Positions 52,223 through 61,632 of a stretch of 64,000 bases of DNA are shown piece after piece. Origin of the DNA: Natronorubrum thiooxidans (GTDB taxonomy: Archaea; Halobacteriota; Halobacteria; Halobacteriales; Natrialbaceae). The stretch lies in the NCBI RefSeq assembly GCF_900156475.1, contig NZ_FTNR01000006.1, forward strand, positions 186,001 through 250,000. The letters run 5' to 3'. Each line of letters begins with the position of its first letter. Within the stretch, counting starts at the first letter, position 1. The position numbers and the translations under genes were made by a program. The notes below the pieces were generated by a model. The model saw nothing but the letters and a program-made list of their open reading frames with translations, made no database searches and had not been told where the DNA came from.

Positions 52223-53242
52223 ATGACAGACAACACGACGACCGACGAGCCGACCTGGGGTATCGAACTAACGCCGGAACATCCGCCGGAGCGAATCGCC
52301 GAGCTGGCGGCGCTCGCCGAGGACGAAGGCTACGATATCGCCTTCACGAGCAGCCATTACTTCAACCGCGACCCGTTCGTGACGCTCTCACGGATGGTCG
52401 AGGCCACCGACGAGATTCAACTCGGGCCAGGGATCGTCAACCCCTACGAGACACACCCTGTCCGACTGGCCGCCCAGACGGCGACGATCGACGAGATCAG
52501 CGACGGGCGCGCCGTCTTCGGCGTCGGTGCCGGCGACCGCTCTTCACTTTCGAATCTCGGCATCGAGCGCGACAGCCCGCTGCGGCGCGTCCTCGAGACG
52601 TTCGACGTCGCCCGCGACCTCTGGGCGGGTGAGACTGTCACCCACGAGGGGACGTTCACCGCCCGCGACGCCTCGCTCAACCTCGAGCCCTGCGAGATTC
52701 CAACCTACGTCGGCGCACAGGGGCCACACATGCTCCGGATGAGCGCGAAACACGCCGACGGCGTCCTGATCAACGCCGCCCATCCGAAGGACCTCGAGTG
52801 GTCGGCCGGCCAGCTCGAGCAGGGCCGTGCAGACCGACCCGACGAGTATGGTGAGTTCGAGGCGCTCGCGTTCGCGAGCGTCAGCGTCGCTGCAGACGAA
52901 ACGGAAGCGCGCGAGGCGGCCCGCCCACCCGTAGCGTTCATCGTCGGCGGTGCGGCCGACCCCGTGTTAGCTCGCCATGATATCGACCGCGAAGCCGCCG
53001 GCGACGTCAGTGCGGCCTTAGAACGGGGCGATCTGACCGAGGCCTTCGGGCACGTCACCGACGACATGATCGACGCCTTCTGTATCGCCGGGACGACCGA
53101 GACCGTCGCCGACCGCTTCGAGGCCGTCCTCGAGCACGTCGACGGCATCGTCGTCGGCTCGCCGCTGGGGCCGGATCTCGAGGACGCCGTCGTCCGCGCG
53201 AGCGAGGCGCTGGCACAGGCGACGGCGCGCGACAGGACGTAA
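52223..53242 (+). CDS. mer: F420-dependent reductase of the methylene-H4MPT reductase type
   Basis: The product has 339 residues and belongs to the luciferase-like F420 family: WGIELTPEHPPERIAELAAL, DIAFTSSHYFNRDPFVTLSR, LGPGIVNPYETHPVRLAAQT, GRAVFGVGAGDR and PTYVGAQGPHMLRMS. This matches the haloarchaeal Mer group, thought to act in one-carbon (folate-like) metabolism with F420 as hydride carrier. Proof of pterin specificity cannot be drawn from sequence. It lies right after cofE, which makes the cofactor. Confidence 0.9.
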   Translation: MTDNTTTDEPTWGIELTPEHPPERIAELAALAEDEGYDIAFTSSHYFNRDPFVTLSRMVEATDEIQLGPGIVNPYETHPVRLAAQTATIDEISDGRAVFGVGAGDRSSLSNLGIERDSPLRRVLETFDVARDLWAGETVTHEGTFTARDASLNLEPCEIPTYVGAQGPHMLRMSAKHADGVLINAAHPKDLEWSAGQLEQGRADRPDEYGEFEALAFASVSVAADETEAREAARPPVAFIVGGAADPVLARHDIDREAAGDVSAALERGDLTEAFGHVTDDMIDAFCIAGTTETVADRFEAVLEHVDGIVVGSPLGPDLEDAVVRASEALAQATARDRT

Positions 53243-53263
53243 GTCCGACTCGGACGAGTCGGC

Positions 53264-53464
53264 TTAACTCGAACTCGAGGAGAAGAGGCTGCCGATCGCA
53301 CCAAGGGTCAACAGGCCGAAGACGCCGAGCGTGAAGGCGACCAGAATCGTGCCGATCAGGACGAGCAGAGGTGCGAACAACTCGCCAGCGGCGACGTCAG
53401 CGAAATACTCGTTCATCTCGATGATGTTGTCCACGATCACGTTCATTGGTGTGACGGTATCCAT
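53264..53464 (-). CDS. Small single-helix membrane protein
   Basis: The product has 66 residues: an N-terminal polar part (MDTVTPMNVIVDNIIEMNEY), a long hydrophobic stretch (about 29-60, possibly two short helices) and a Ser-rich end. ATG at 53464 or at 53446 may be the start. It is convergent with mer. Function unknown. Confidence 0.55.
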   Translation of the reverse strand: MDTVTPMNVIVDNIIEMNEYFADVAAGELFAPLLVLIGTILVAFTLGVFGLLTLGAIGSLFSSSSS

Positions 53465-53557
53465 GTGCGGGGGTTGTCACCGATGCTACTTGGCGATGCC
53501 GGTCCAGCGTCGGCCCGACAGCCAACACATAAGCCAGCACCGGCCGTAGCCGCCACC

Positions 53558-53773
53558 GTGACCGACGACGTGACTCGTTCCGAGTTCGGTTCGGCCGCGG
53601 AGACGGACGAATACGACACGGATGAGCAGGACGCGGGGGCAACTGACAACGACGACAGTGGACTCTCGACGTACGCGTGGGGGACGTATCGCTGTCGTCG
53701 GTGTGATACCGAAACCGAACGCGTCTGGCGTGCGGATGGGGAACTGGTCTGTCCGGCGTGTAAGCACTGGTAA
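53558..53773 (+). CDS. Small zinc-ribbon protein with acidic N-terminus (DUF7573-like)
   Basis: The product has 71 residues from a GTG start. The first 40 are acidic and disordered; the end is a zinc ribbon YAWGTYRCRRCDTETERVWR then DGELVCPACKHW, with two CxxC pairs 20 residues apart. This pattern is conserved in haloarchaea. A role in binding nucleic acid or protein is possible but not shown. The cold-shock gene follows after 98 nt. Confidence 0.7.
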   Translation: MTDDVTRSEFGSAAETDEYDTDEQDAGATDNDDSGLSTYAWGTYRCRRCDTETERVWRADGELVCPACKHW

Positions 53774-53835
53774 GTTCGTGTTCGACGCCAACACGCCACG
53801 TTTTGGGTCGCTCCGTGGCGTGGATCGATCCCCAA

Positions 53836-53845
53836 AGGTTTATCT
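53836..53845 (+). promoter_or_regulatory. TATA box of cspA
   Basis: aggtttatct lies 27-36 nt upstream of the cspA ATG and fits the haloarchaeal TTTAWA-type box. Confidence 0.55.
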
Positions 53846-53871
53846 TTCAGTCGGGGGTTTGGTAACCTGTA

Positions 53872-54066
53872 ATGGCGAAAGGTACGGTCGACTTCTTCAA
53901 CGACACTGGCGGTTACGGCTTCATCGAAACTGACGACGCAGACGACGACGTGTTCTTCCACATGGAAGACATCGGCGGTCCTGATCTCGAGGAGGGACAG
54001 GAAGTCGAGTTCGATATCGAGCAGGCCGACAAAGGCCCACGCGCGACGAACCTCGAGCGCCTGTAA
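53872..54066 (+). CDS. cspA: Cold-shock protein
   Basis: The product has 64 residues: MAKGTVDFFNDTGGYGFIET with the RNP1-like GYGFIET motif and DVFFHMEDIG with RNP2 (VFFH), the two RNA-binding strands of the five-stranded cold-shock barrel. The fold binds single-stranded RNA and DNA and melts RNA structure. Compared with bacterial CspA the surface is strongly acidic, as expected in a halophile. Own TATA box upstream. Confidence 0.95.
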   Translation: MAKGTVDFFNDTGGYGFIETDDADDDVFFHMEDIGGPDLEEGQEVEFDIEQADKGPRATNLERL

Positions 54067-54219
54067 GACGTCCAGCTGTAGTGGTATCGTTTTCAGACAA
54101 TTACCCGAGCAGCGACGGCGATCGCGACACTGTTCGACACAAAACATATGTCTCCAAGTCACATCTGACGTAGCAATGAGCGGTCTGACCGGTTCTCCAC
54201 CGCGGTATGTATTCGAGCT

Positions 54220-55194
54220 ATGACCGAGCCTACGCCGCCAACCCAGACCGGGAGTCGGACCACGACCGAGACGCTCGAGGTCTCACAGGTCGCCGACCTC
54301 TGTACCGAGATTGAGATGAACGTCGCCGACGTGATCGTCGGCCACGAGGAGGCGATCGAACACGTCGTCACCGCGATGCTCGGACGCGGCCACGTCCTCC
54401 TCGAGGACGTCCCCGGCGTCGGCAAGACGATGCTCGCCCGGTCGATCGCGACGTCCGTCGACTGTACGTTCCGCCGCGTTCAGTTCACCCCCGATCTCCT
54501 GCCTGCCGACGTCACCGGCGTGAACGTCTTCAATCAACAGACGCGAGAGTTCGAGTTCCAGCCCGGCCCCGTCTTCGGCAACATTGTGCTGGGCGACGAG
54601 ATCAACCGCGCACCGCCGAAGACACAGTCGGCGCTGCTCGAGGCGATGGAAGAGAGACAGGTGACCGTCGACGGCGAGACACGCGAACTGCCCGACCCGT
54701 TTACCGTCATCGCGACCCAAAACGCCATCGAGCCCAACCGCACCTACGAGCTTCCGTTTGCCGAACTCGACCGCTTCATGAAGAAACTCGAGCTCGGCTA
54801 TCCCGACCCCGAAGAGGAAGCCGAGTTGCTGGAGCGGACGGTCGGCCACCACCCGATCGACGCCCTCGAGCCGGTGACCGACCGCGAGACGCTCGTCGCC
54901 GCCCGCGAGACTGTCGCCAACGTGGCCGTCGAGTCGCCGGTCCGGGAGTACGCCACCCGACTGGTCGGCGATACCCGCGACCACGCTCGAATCGGTGTCA
55001 GCCCCCGCGGAACGATCGCCCTCCTGCGTGCCGCTCAGGCACGGGCCGTCGTCAACGGCCGCGAGTACGTCCTCCCCGACGACGTCCAGACCGAAGCACC
55101 CGTCGTCCTCCCTCACCGGATCAAGACGACCGACCGCGATCGTAACGGAGCGACGATCGTCGCAAACGCCCTCGAGCGCGTCCCCGTCGAGTAA
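54220..55194 (+). CDS. MoxR-type AAA+ ATPase
   Basis: The product has 324 residues. Walker A is EDVPGVGKTMLARSIA; Walker B is NIVLGDEINRAPPKTQSALL; sensor 1 is VIATQNAIEPNRTY and the arginine finger region PFAELDRFMKKLEL. This is the MoxR class, which acts as a chaperone-like ATPase with a von Willebrand or DUF58 partner. The DUF58 and transglutaminase genes follow at 2 nt and with a 4-nt overlap, so the three form an operon. Confidence 0.94.
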   Translation: MTEPTPPTQTGSRTTTETLEVSQVADLCTEIEMNVADVIVGHEEAIEHVVTAMLGRGHVLLEDVPGVGKTMLARSIATSVDCTFRRVQFTPDLLPADVTGVNVFNQQTREFEFQPGPVFGNIVLGDEINRAPPKTQSALLEAMEERQVTVDGETRELPDPFTVIATQNAIEPNRTYELPFAELDRFMKKLELGYPDPEEEAELLERTVGHHPIDALEPVTDRETLVAARETVANVAVESPVREYATRLVGDTRDHARIGVSPRGTIALLRAAQARAVVNGREYVLPDDVQTEAPVVLPHRIKTTDRDRNGATIVANALERVPVE

Positions 55195-55196
55195 CG

Positions 55197-56288
55197 ATGA
55201 GACTGACGATCCGCGGCTGGACTGTCGTCGCCGTCTTGGCGGCTTCGGTTGCGATGGCGTGGCAGTACGGCCCACGAGCGTTGAACGCCGTCGTCACGCC
55301 GCTGCTGGTCGTTCTGGTCGCTGGCCTGATCACGACCTACCGAGTCGACCGGCCCGAGATCACGCGTGCTCCCGTTCCGGACGGGAGCGTCGGCGACCAC
55401 CGGACGGTCGAAATAGCACTCGAGAGCGACACAACTGTCTCGGCGACCGTTCGTGAGACCGTCGGCGACGGCCTCTCGGTATCAAACGGCCTCGACACCG
55501 CAACTGCCGACGGTGACGACACCGACCATGATCTCGTCCTCGAGACGATACTCGAGGGCGACGATCAGTTCAGCTACGAGCTCCAACTCACAGAGCGAGG
55601 CGAGGCGCGAGTCGGCCCACTGTCGATCACCGTCAGCGACGTCTTCGGGCTAGTCGAGCGACGGTTCACCGACGACCAGGAGACGTCCGTGCTCGTCTAC
55701 CCGCGCGTTCACGAGCTACAGGGCGCTGCCGGCACCGATCTCAGGGCGTTTGTCGAGACGATCGACGGACGGGACCGCACGGAGTTCGACCACCTGCGAG
55801 AGTACCAGCACGGAGACGACCTGCGGGACGTCAACTGGAACGTCGCCGCCAAACGACCCGACGCCGACCTCGTCGTCACGGAGTATGCCACGGCCGAGGA
55901 ACACGGCTCCGTAACCGTCGCCGCCGACTGTCCGTCCGGCTGGGCCGACGACCTGGCGACGGCCGTCGCAAGCGTCACGACCCACCTGCTTGAGACCGAT
56001 GTCAGCGTCGGCGTCAGCGTGCCCGGCAGCGACTACGCACCGGGAACGGGACGGCAACATCGCCGCGACCTTCTGGCAGCGTTCGCCGTCCTCGAGGCCG
56101 GTGAACTCGAGGCCGAGCAGCGACAGGCGGCGGATATACTGGTCCGGGCCGATGCCGAGGGGACGCGAATCGTCGTCGACGGCCGGACGGTCCCGTTCGA
56201 CCGGCTCACGGGCGACGTCGCAAGTGGACGACTCGCTGAATCGACTCGAGGCCGACCCGACGGCGACGAGCCGGGGGTAGCCACATGA
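55197..56288 (+). CDS. DUF58 family membrane protein
   Basis: The product has 363 residues. Two hydrophobic segments at 9-45 are followed by a beta-rich part and the DUF58 core GRDRTEFDHLREYQHGDDLR then DVNWNVAAKRPDADLVV, whose acidic and basic residues resemble a von Willebrand-like metal site. The C-terminal part is acidic. It lies 2 nt after the MoxR gene and overlaps the transglutaminase gene by 4 nt (ATGA). Such trios are thought to build or mature cell-surface proteins. Confidence 0.9.
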   Translation: MRLTIRGWTVVAVLAASVAMAWQYGPRALNAVVTPLLVVLVAGLITTYRVDRPEITRAPVPDGSVGDHRTVEIALESDTTVSATVRETVGDGLSVSNGLDTATADGDDTDHDLVLETILEGDDQFSYELQLTERGEARVGPLSITVSDVFGLVERRFTDDQETSVLVYPRVHELQGAAGTDLRAFVETIDGRDRTEFDHLREYQHGDDLRDVNWNVAAKRPDADLVVTEYATAEEHGSVTVAADCPSGWADDLATAVASVTTHLLETDVSVGVSVPGSDYAPGTGRQHRRDLLAAFAVLEAGELEAEQRQAADILVRADAEGTRIVVDGRTVPFDRLTGDVASGRLAESTRGRPDGDEPGVAT

Positions 56289-58567
56289 GCACGAAATCGG
56301 ACGCTCACGCCGGCGATCGAACGGCTCGTCTCGACCTCGAGGAACCGATCGGTTCGAAGGCGTTCCGGCTGCTTGCGTGTGGCTGTATCCTGGTCCTGAC
56401 GGCGTCGTACGTGAGCGTGCTCCACGACGTTACGCAGGTCGTCGGTGGGACACGGGCCCTGGTGGCCCTCGTCGGCGCGATGCTCGTGGCGGCGACGGTG
56501 CTCGCGTGGCTAATCCGGCCCCGTACCGCGACGGTCGGCGCAGTCGCTGCCGGAATCATCGGTTTTGCCTACTACCTCGAGCGCAGCGGCGTCGGCATCG
56601 GTATCGTCCGCACGGCAGGCGACACAGTGCTCTCCGATACAGCCGCACTCGCGGCTGGGCTCCCGCTGCTCCGGATGGTCGAAGCAGGTATCTGGACGCT
56701 CGCGTTCGTCCCCGCACCCGTCTTCCTCTCGTGGTATCTCGCTGTTCGGGGCCGGTACGCACTCAGTGTTCTTCCTGGCGGCTTCGCGCTCGTCTTTCTC
56801 GTGTTGACCGGTGACGCGGGGACGATCGTTACCCTGGTCGGGACGCTCGCTGCTGTCGGCGCGATCGGCTTTGGCGAACTCGAGCGGCGAGGCGGCTCGA
56901 TCGCGCAGGCAGACTTGCTTGCGGTGCTCTTCGCGCTGATCGTCGTCCTCTCGCTGTCGGTCACGTTCGTCCCCAGCGGCTCCGGACCGTCGGGGCAGGT
57001 CGCCGGGAGCGATTCCGGGACGCTCGAGGGAACGATGGATTTCGCCTCCGAGCAGTCCGGAATCGGCGGCCCGGTCGACCTCTCGCCGGAAGTGCGCTTT
57101 ACCGTCGAAGCCGACCAGGCGTCCTACTGGCGAACGGGAGTCTACGATCGCTTCACCGGCGATGGATGGATCCGTACCGGTGAGAACAGGGCGTACGACG
57201 GCCGTATTCAGGAGCCCCCCGGGCAGTACGAGCGGTCTTCACAGATCATCACCGCCGAGACCGATCTGGGCGTGATGCCGACAGCAGCCCAGCCACTTGC
57301 GATCGAGGGCGATCTCACCCAGCACGCCGAGGTTTCCCGACACGGACAGGTCCACCCCGAATCACCGATTCTCGAAGGAGATCAGTACGCCGTCGAGAGC
57401 GCGATCGTCGATCCCGACCCGGAACAACTTCGCGCCGCGGGCACTGACTACCCCGAGCCGATCACCGAGGACTTCGACTATCTCCAGACGCCCGAGGGGG
57501 CCTCGAGCGAGTTCGAAGCGCGAGCCGACGTGATCACTGCCGACGCCGAGACGCCGTACGACAAGGCGGTCGCCATCGAACGCCACCTCCGTTCGTCGAA
57601 GGGGTACTCCCTCGACGTCGAGCGCCCCGACGGCAACGTCGCCGAGGCGTTCCTCTTCGAGATGAACGAGGGCTACTGTGTCTACTTCGCGACGACGATG
57701 GTCCAACTGCTGCGGGCAGAGGAGATTCCGGCTCGCTACGTCACTGGCTACACGAGCGGCCAACCGGTCGGCGACGACGAGTACGTCGTCCGCGGCACGG
57801 ACGCCCACGCCTGGGTCGAGGTCTACTTCCCCGACCACGGCTGGGTCGCCTTCGAGCCGACACCCGGCGAATCCCGCGATTCGGTCCACACCGAACGCGT
57901 CGAGCAAGCTCGCGAGGCGGGGGCCGAAAACGTCGACACCGACACGAGCGCGGACGATCCCATCTCGGACACCGAAGACGACGATGTGACCGAGCGGCCA
58001 GACGAGAATGTCGAGACACCCGAGGACAGCCAGCCCGACTCCGAGCCCGAAAACGAAACGGAGTCGACCGAGCCCGAATCGGAGGATGCCGACCCTGAGA
58101 CGGTCTCCGACTCGAGTAACGACGGAAACGGTCTCTGGCACAGTCTCGTATCGTTGTTAACCGTGTCGCGTGAGACGGCTGCGATCGGGCTCATCGCCCT
58201 CATCGGACTAGTCGCCGGCGGCCACCGAACTGGGGTGACCACCGCCGTGCGCCGGGAACTCGACCTCTACTGGCAACGCTCTCGAGGCGATCCTGACCGA
58301 GACGCCGAACGCGCGTACCGACGGCTCGAGCGCGTACTCGCCCGCGAGTACAGACCGCGCAAGCAGTCGGAGTCCGCCCGCCAGTATCTGAACGCACTCG
58401 CGTCGGATCCGGAGCACGCAATCGATCCACGCGAAAAAACGGTCGTCGAAGGATACGAACGGGCCGTATACGGTGGCGGCGTCAGTCAGGCAGCCGCCGA
58501 CGAGTCGGTCGCAATCGTCGACGAGCTCACTCGAGCGCGGCTGCCAGTGATCGGCCAGCGGCACTGA
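56285..58567 (+). CDS. TgpA-like transglutaminase membrane protein
   Basis: The product has 760 residues. Residues 1-230 hold about seven membrane helices (DUF3488). The extracellular part (about 235-545) contains a transglutaminase core with Cys in MNEGYCVYFATTMVQLL, His in TDAHAWVEVYFPDHGW and the acid just after. A long acidic disordered linker (about 545-615), another helix (about 620-640) and a C-terminal DUF4129-like cytosolic domain (YRRLERVLAREYRPR, SARQYLNALASDPEHAI) end it. It may crosslink or cleave surface proteins. Confidence 0.92.
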   Translation: MSTKSDAHAGDRTARLDLEEPIGSKAFRLLACGCILVLTASYVSVLHDVTQVVGGTRALVALVGAMLVAATVLAWLIRPRTATVGAVAAGIIGFAYYLERSGVGIGIVRTAGDTVLSDTAALAAGLPLLRMVEAGIWTLAFVPAPVFLSWYLAVRGRYALSVLPGGFALVFLVLTGDAGTIVTLVGTLAAVGAIGFGELERRGGSIAQADLLAVLFALIVVLSLSVTFVPSGSGPSGQVAGSDSGTLEGTMDFASEQSGIGGPVDLSPEVRFTVEADQASYWRTGVYDRFTGDGWIRTGENRAYDGRIQEPPGQYERSSQIITAETDLGVMPTAAQPLAIEGDLTQHAEVSRHGQVHPESPILEGDQYAVESAIVDPDPEQLRAAGTDYPEPITEDFDYLQTPEGASSEFEARADVITADAETPYDKAVAIERHLRSSKGYSLDVERPDGNVAEAFLFEMNEGYCVYFATTMVQLLRAEEIPARYVTGYTSGQPVGDDEYVVRGTDAHAWVEVYFPDHGWVAFEPTPGESRDSVHTERVEQAREAGAENVDTDTSADDPISDTEDDDVTERPDENVETPEDSQPDSEPENETESTEPESEDADPETVSDSSNDGNGLWHSLVSLLTVSRETAAIGLIALIGLVAGGHRTGVTTAVRRELDLYWQRSRGDPDRDAERAYRRLERVLAREYRPRKQSESARQYLNALASDPEHAIDPREKTVVEGYERAVYGGGVSQAAADESVAIVDELTRARLPVIGQRH

Positions 58568-58654
58568 CAATTCAGCACACACTCAAAAAGAACCACGAGA
58601 CGGGATACGGGTCCCGATAGTGTTTAATATGGCCGTTTCGTAGCACCGAACGTA

Positions 58655-58948
58655 ATGTCGGAAGTCTGCTCGACGTGCGGGCTGCCCGAGGAACTCTGCG
58701 TCTGTGAAGACGTGGCCAAGGGACAACAGCAACTCAATATCCGCATTGACGAGCGCAGATACGGAAAAGAGGTAACGATCGTCGAAGGATTCGATCCGAA
58801 GGACGTCGACTTAGATAGTCTCTCGTCGGATCTCAAGTCCAAGTTCGCCTGTGGCGGGACTGTCGAAGACGACCACATCGAACTCCAGGGAAACCACACC
58901 GGCCGCATCGAGGATTTCCTTCGGGACCGCGGCTTCAACGTCGCCTGA
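58655..58948 (+). CDS. Translation initiation factor aIF1 (SUI1)
   Basis: The product has 97 residues. A zinc-ribbon-like N-terminus [16 protein letters not shown] precedes the SUI1 fold ([49 protein letters not shown]). aIF1 sits near the P site of the small subunit and checks start-codon choice. A TATA-like tgtttaatatgg lies about 25-35 nt upstream. Confidence 0.95.
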   Translation: MSEVCSTCGLPEELCVCEDVAKGQQQLNIRIDERRYGKEVTIVEGFDPKDVDLDSLSSDLKSKFACGGTVEDDHIELQGNHTGRIEDFLRDRGFNVA

Positions 58949-59065
58949 TGCCCGCGATGATCTGAGACGACTTCCGAATCCACGGCCGTCTCGCGTATCG
59001 CTTTTTCAGTGACTGCGTTTTTTTATACGACACAGACATCCGGACAACCAGTAGCGACAGCCCAC

Positions 59066-59440
59066 TCAGAACGGCGATTCAGCGTTCGCGGATTCGTCGG
59101 GATCGTCAGTACCATCCGTCTCACTGACGAGTCCGAACTTCATGCCGTATTTATCGAGCCCGCCTTCCATGCTCTCGACACGAGCGTCCGCGGTGCCCTC
59201 GTAGGTACTAATGAGTTGGGCCGCCTGGATGCTTGATTCGCCGTGTGGGCAGACGGTCACGATATGGTCTTCGCCCTCGAGTTCCGTGATTCGCCTCGAG
59301 AGTTCGTGAAACGGAACGTTCTGGCTATCCGGAATCCGGCTGTGTGCAAAGCTCCGTGCATCCCGAATGTCCACGATACATACGTCTGCATCGTCCTCGA
59401 GAAGCTCATTGACCTCGCCGGGAGAGATTTCGCCGTCCAT
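59066..59440 (-). CDS. Rhodanese-domain protein
   Basis: The product has 124 residues. It is a single rhodanese domain: MDGEISPGEVNELLEDD, VCIVDIRDARSFAHSRIPD, VPFHELSRRI and the active-site loop TVCPHGESSIQAAQLI with the catalytic Cys. The last 20 residues are acidic. It could carry sulfane sulfur for thiolation. ATG 59440 is used because the frame upstream runs into palindromic element B2. Confidence 0.9.
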   Translation of the reverse strand: MDGEISPGEVNELLEDDADVCIVDIRDARSFAHSRIPDSQNVPFHELSRRITELEGEDHIVTVCPHGESSIQAAQLISTYEGTADARVESMEGGLDKYGMKFGLVSETDGTDDPDESANAESPF

Positions 59441-59492
59441 CACACCCGGATTGGGACGCCGGCAGAATAAGACCACGGGTCGACGCCGACTC

Positions 59493-59602
59493 ATACTGTC
59501 AGACAGAACTAGTCGAGGATCGGTCGCACTACTGCGGCCGTCGCCCCCGGAGACGGCCACGAGTTCGCGACCGACGTCGTACTGACTGCTGTCCAACAGT
59601 AT
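59493..59602. repeat. Palindromic element B2 (110 bp)
   Basis: Terminal repeats atactgtcagacagaa (59493-59508) and tgctgtccaacagtat (59587-59602) pair with three mismatches. The right half, read as complement (gacagcagtcagtacgacgt then cggtcgcgaactcgtgg), is nearly identical to element B1 at 34816-34892. B2 carries about 33 extra bases in its centre (around ggccgtcgcccccggagacggcc, itself a hairpin). The 316-base gap around it (59441-59756) holds no gene. Confidence 0.7.
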
Positions 59603-59756
59603 CACGAACCCGCTTCCGCTCGCGGATCAACTGGTATGTCACTCGAGAGTGTCACCGTAACGACGGAACCAATGGACGCCGGAAAGCATCCAGCGATACG
59701 GACAGTCCTGTGGGTCGTGTATCTCGGTTATCTACGTGCGTGTCGTTTAGAACCAC

Positions 59757-60002
59757 ATGAACAGTAACTCACTGGCCTTCGAAGCCCTGTTCGTCGGCCA
59801 ACTCCTCGGAACGGTCGTGCTCATCGCTGGGCTGTTCCTGGGCGGTCTGACCACACTGACGTTCGTCGGCGGCGCAATCATCCTGTGTTGTATTGCGGGG
59901 TTGGCCCTCATGGCGACACTCGACGATACGCACGATCGAACGGTTGATGCACCCGGATACAGTAACCGGCTCCGATCGCTTCTGAGTCGCAGTTCGAAGT
60001 AG
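59757..60002 (+). CDS. Small two-helix membrane protein
   Basis: The product has 81 residues: two hydrophobic segments (about 8-32 and 34-55) with GLFLGGLTTLTFVGGAIIL between them and a polar tail (DDTHDRTVDAPGYSNRLRS). It is convergent with the NUDIX gene. Function unknown. Confidence 0.62.
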   Translation: MNSNSLAFEALFVGQLLGTVVLIAGLFLGGLTTLTFVGGAIILCCIAGLALMATLDDTHDRTVDAPGYSNRLRSLLSRSSK

Positions 60003-60026
60003 CCGACGCCCCCGAATCGCGACCGC

Positions 60027-60617
60027 TCAGATCAAGTCATCTTCGCTAGCCAACAGCAGCGACGTCAACGTCGAGTCGTTCGCCGGCTGCTCGCGCGCAC
60101 GCTCGAGTGCCGACTCGATCGGGACCGTTGTCACCTCGAGAAACTCGTTGTTGTCGAGTTCGCGCTCGCCAGGTTCGAGGCCCTCGGCGTAGACGACGCC
60201 CCGATCGTGCCGGAGGACCCCGGTCGCGACCGCATACTCCTGTACCAACACGGTGCTTGATGGTTTGAACCCGGTCTCTTCCTCGAGTTCGCGGGCCGCA
60301 GCGTGCGTGTAGGACTCTCCGTCTTCGACGATGCCGGCAGGGAGTTCGAGATGGGTCTCACGGATCGTTGGCCGATACTGCTCGACGAACAGCAGGTGAT
60401 CGCCGTCGGTCCCGTCACCGTCGTCGACGCCGTCATCTGAGTCGAGCACACTGGCATCAATCCGGGCGACCACGACGACCGCCGGTGGCAGGTCCGCCCA
60501 GTAGTAGCGCTTTTCGGTGCCATCGGGTTGCTCGAGCAGGTCGTAGCCGCCGTCGTACCACGGCGTCTCGTACTCGGTGACAGCCTCCTGAAGGTCCCAC
60601 TCGTCGGGTATCGTCAT
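60027..60617 (-). CDS. NUDIX hydrolase (ADP-ribose pyrophosphatase-like)
   Basis: The product has 196 residues. The NUDIX box is canonical: GIVEDGESYTHAAARELEEE then TGF (GX5EX7REUXEEXGU). It is preceded by VEQYRPTIRETHLELPAG, as in ADP-ribose pyrophosphatases. An acidic insertion DSDDGVDDGDGTDGD is typical of halophiles. ATG 60617 (MTIPDEWDLQEAVTEYETPW) is chosen; upstream the frame is Arg-rich and not coding. The likely reaction is cleavage of ADP-ribose or similar nucleoside diphosphates. Confidence 0.9.
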   Translation of the reverse strand: MTIPDEWDLQEAVTEYETPWYDGGYDLLEQPDGTEKRYYWADLPPAVVVVARIDASVLDSDDGVDDGDGTDGDHLLFVEQYRPTIRETHLELPAGIVEDGESYTHAAARELEEETGFKPSSTVLVQEYAVATGVLRHDRGVVYAEGLEPGERELDNNEFLEVTTVPIESALERAREQPANDSTLTSLLLASEDDLI

Positions 60618-60676
60618 TAGCAACGAGTGTCGGTCTCGAGACCATAATAGCTGCCGCTTTTCCGATGTTCGCCGCG

Positions 60677-61087
60677 TTAGACGAGTTCTCGGTACAGTCG
60701 TCCGAACGCCTGTCGACGGAGGGTTGCGACCGCCGCATCCTCCTCGTTTTGGAAGGTGGCGGCGACGGCCTCGTCGTCGGGCCCGGCATGCCAGACGACA
60801 CAATCAACGTTCTCGTGGCCGAGTACCGTGACGTCGCCGTCGTAGGACGCTCGCCAGTCATCGAACGCCTCACGGCTGCCAACGTGAACCTCGAGGAGGC
60901 TCGCAAAGAGCGCCTCTCGAGCGGTTTCGACGACCTCGCCCGTGACGCGGTCGTTGTACTCCTCGCGGTCGAACGCCATGGCTTTGGCGACCTCCCGAAC
61001 AACGGTCTGTGCCGCGGGGCCGATAGCTGCATAGCGGTCACGTGCCTCCTCGACCGACGCCGGCGAAACCGTCCCGACAGTGTGCAT
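60677..61087 (-). CDS. DUF5809 family protein
   Basis: The product has 136 residues: MHTVGTVSPASVEEARDRYA, AQTVVREVAKAMAFDREEY, VHVGSREAFDDWRASYDGDV and VDCVVWHAGPDDEAVAATFQ. It matches the haloarchaeal family DUF5809, always found next to DUF5810, as here (45 nt apart, same strand). It has no membrane or metal motif. Function unknown. Confidence 0.85.
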   Translation of the reverse strand: MHTVGTVSPASVEEARDRYAAIGPAAQTVVREVAKAMAFDREEYNDRVTGEVVETAREALFASLLEVHVGSREAFDDWRASYDGDVTVLGHENVDCVVWHAGPDDEAVAATFQNEEDAAVATLRRQAFGRLYRELV

Positions 61088-61132
61088 ACTTCGACGTGCT
61101 GTGGGCATCCAGTTACCAGTTACGCGTTCAGT

Positions 61133-61552
61133 CTACGCACTCGAGTCGTCAATCGATTCCTCGTCAGCCGTGGCTCCGTCGTCAGCGTCGCGTTCGCCCT
61201 CCATCCGTCGGGACATCACCCTGGCCTCTTGGATGACGCTCTCGGCGTCGGCAGACAGGGTCCCACGACCAGGCTGGCGACTCTGCCGGGCGAGTCCCTC
61301 CTCGAGCGATCCCGGACGGCCGTGGTCATGGTCGTGCCTCGAGTCCTCGAACCCCGGTGTTTCGATTTCGCGAGCATACTGACTCACGATCTCGCCTAAT
61401 TCTTCAGGTGAGCAGTCGCTCCAGTCAGGGGCGTACTCAGCAAGCCACTCGCTGTGGTCTTGTCGGCCAAGCGAAGCGGTGACCGCGAGGTGATTCGCGA
61501 GATGGACGGCATCTGCCTGTTCGGTATCACAAACCGGGCAAGCGTATCCCAT
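61133..61552 (-). CDS. DUF5810 zinc-finger protein
   Basis: The product has 139 residues. A C2H2-like finger opens it (MGYACPVCDTEQADAVHLAN then HLAVTASLG), followed by EWLAEYAPDWSDCSPEELGE and a charged, His-rich tail (DSRHDHDHGRPG). This is the pattern of DUF5810, the partner of DUF5809 downstream. The two are probably cotranscribed. A DNA- or RNA-binding role is suggested only by the finger. Confidence 0.87.
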   Translation of the reverse strand: MGYACPVCDTEQADAVHLANHLAVTASLGRQDHSEWLAEYAPDWSDCSPEELGEIVSQYAREIETPGFEDSRHDHDHGRPGSLEEGLARQSRQPGRGTLSADAESVIQEARVMSRRMEGERDADDGATADEESIDDSSA

Positions 61553-61632
61553 AGTCGCGGCTAGGAGTGCCGACAGTAAAACGTCCACGTCCGACAGCGC
61601 TCGACTGTCCACACCGCATCCGGGTTGCACGC

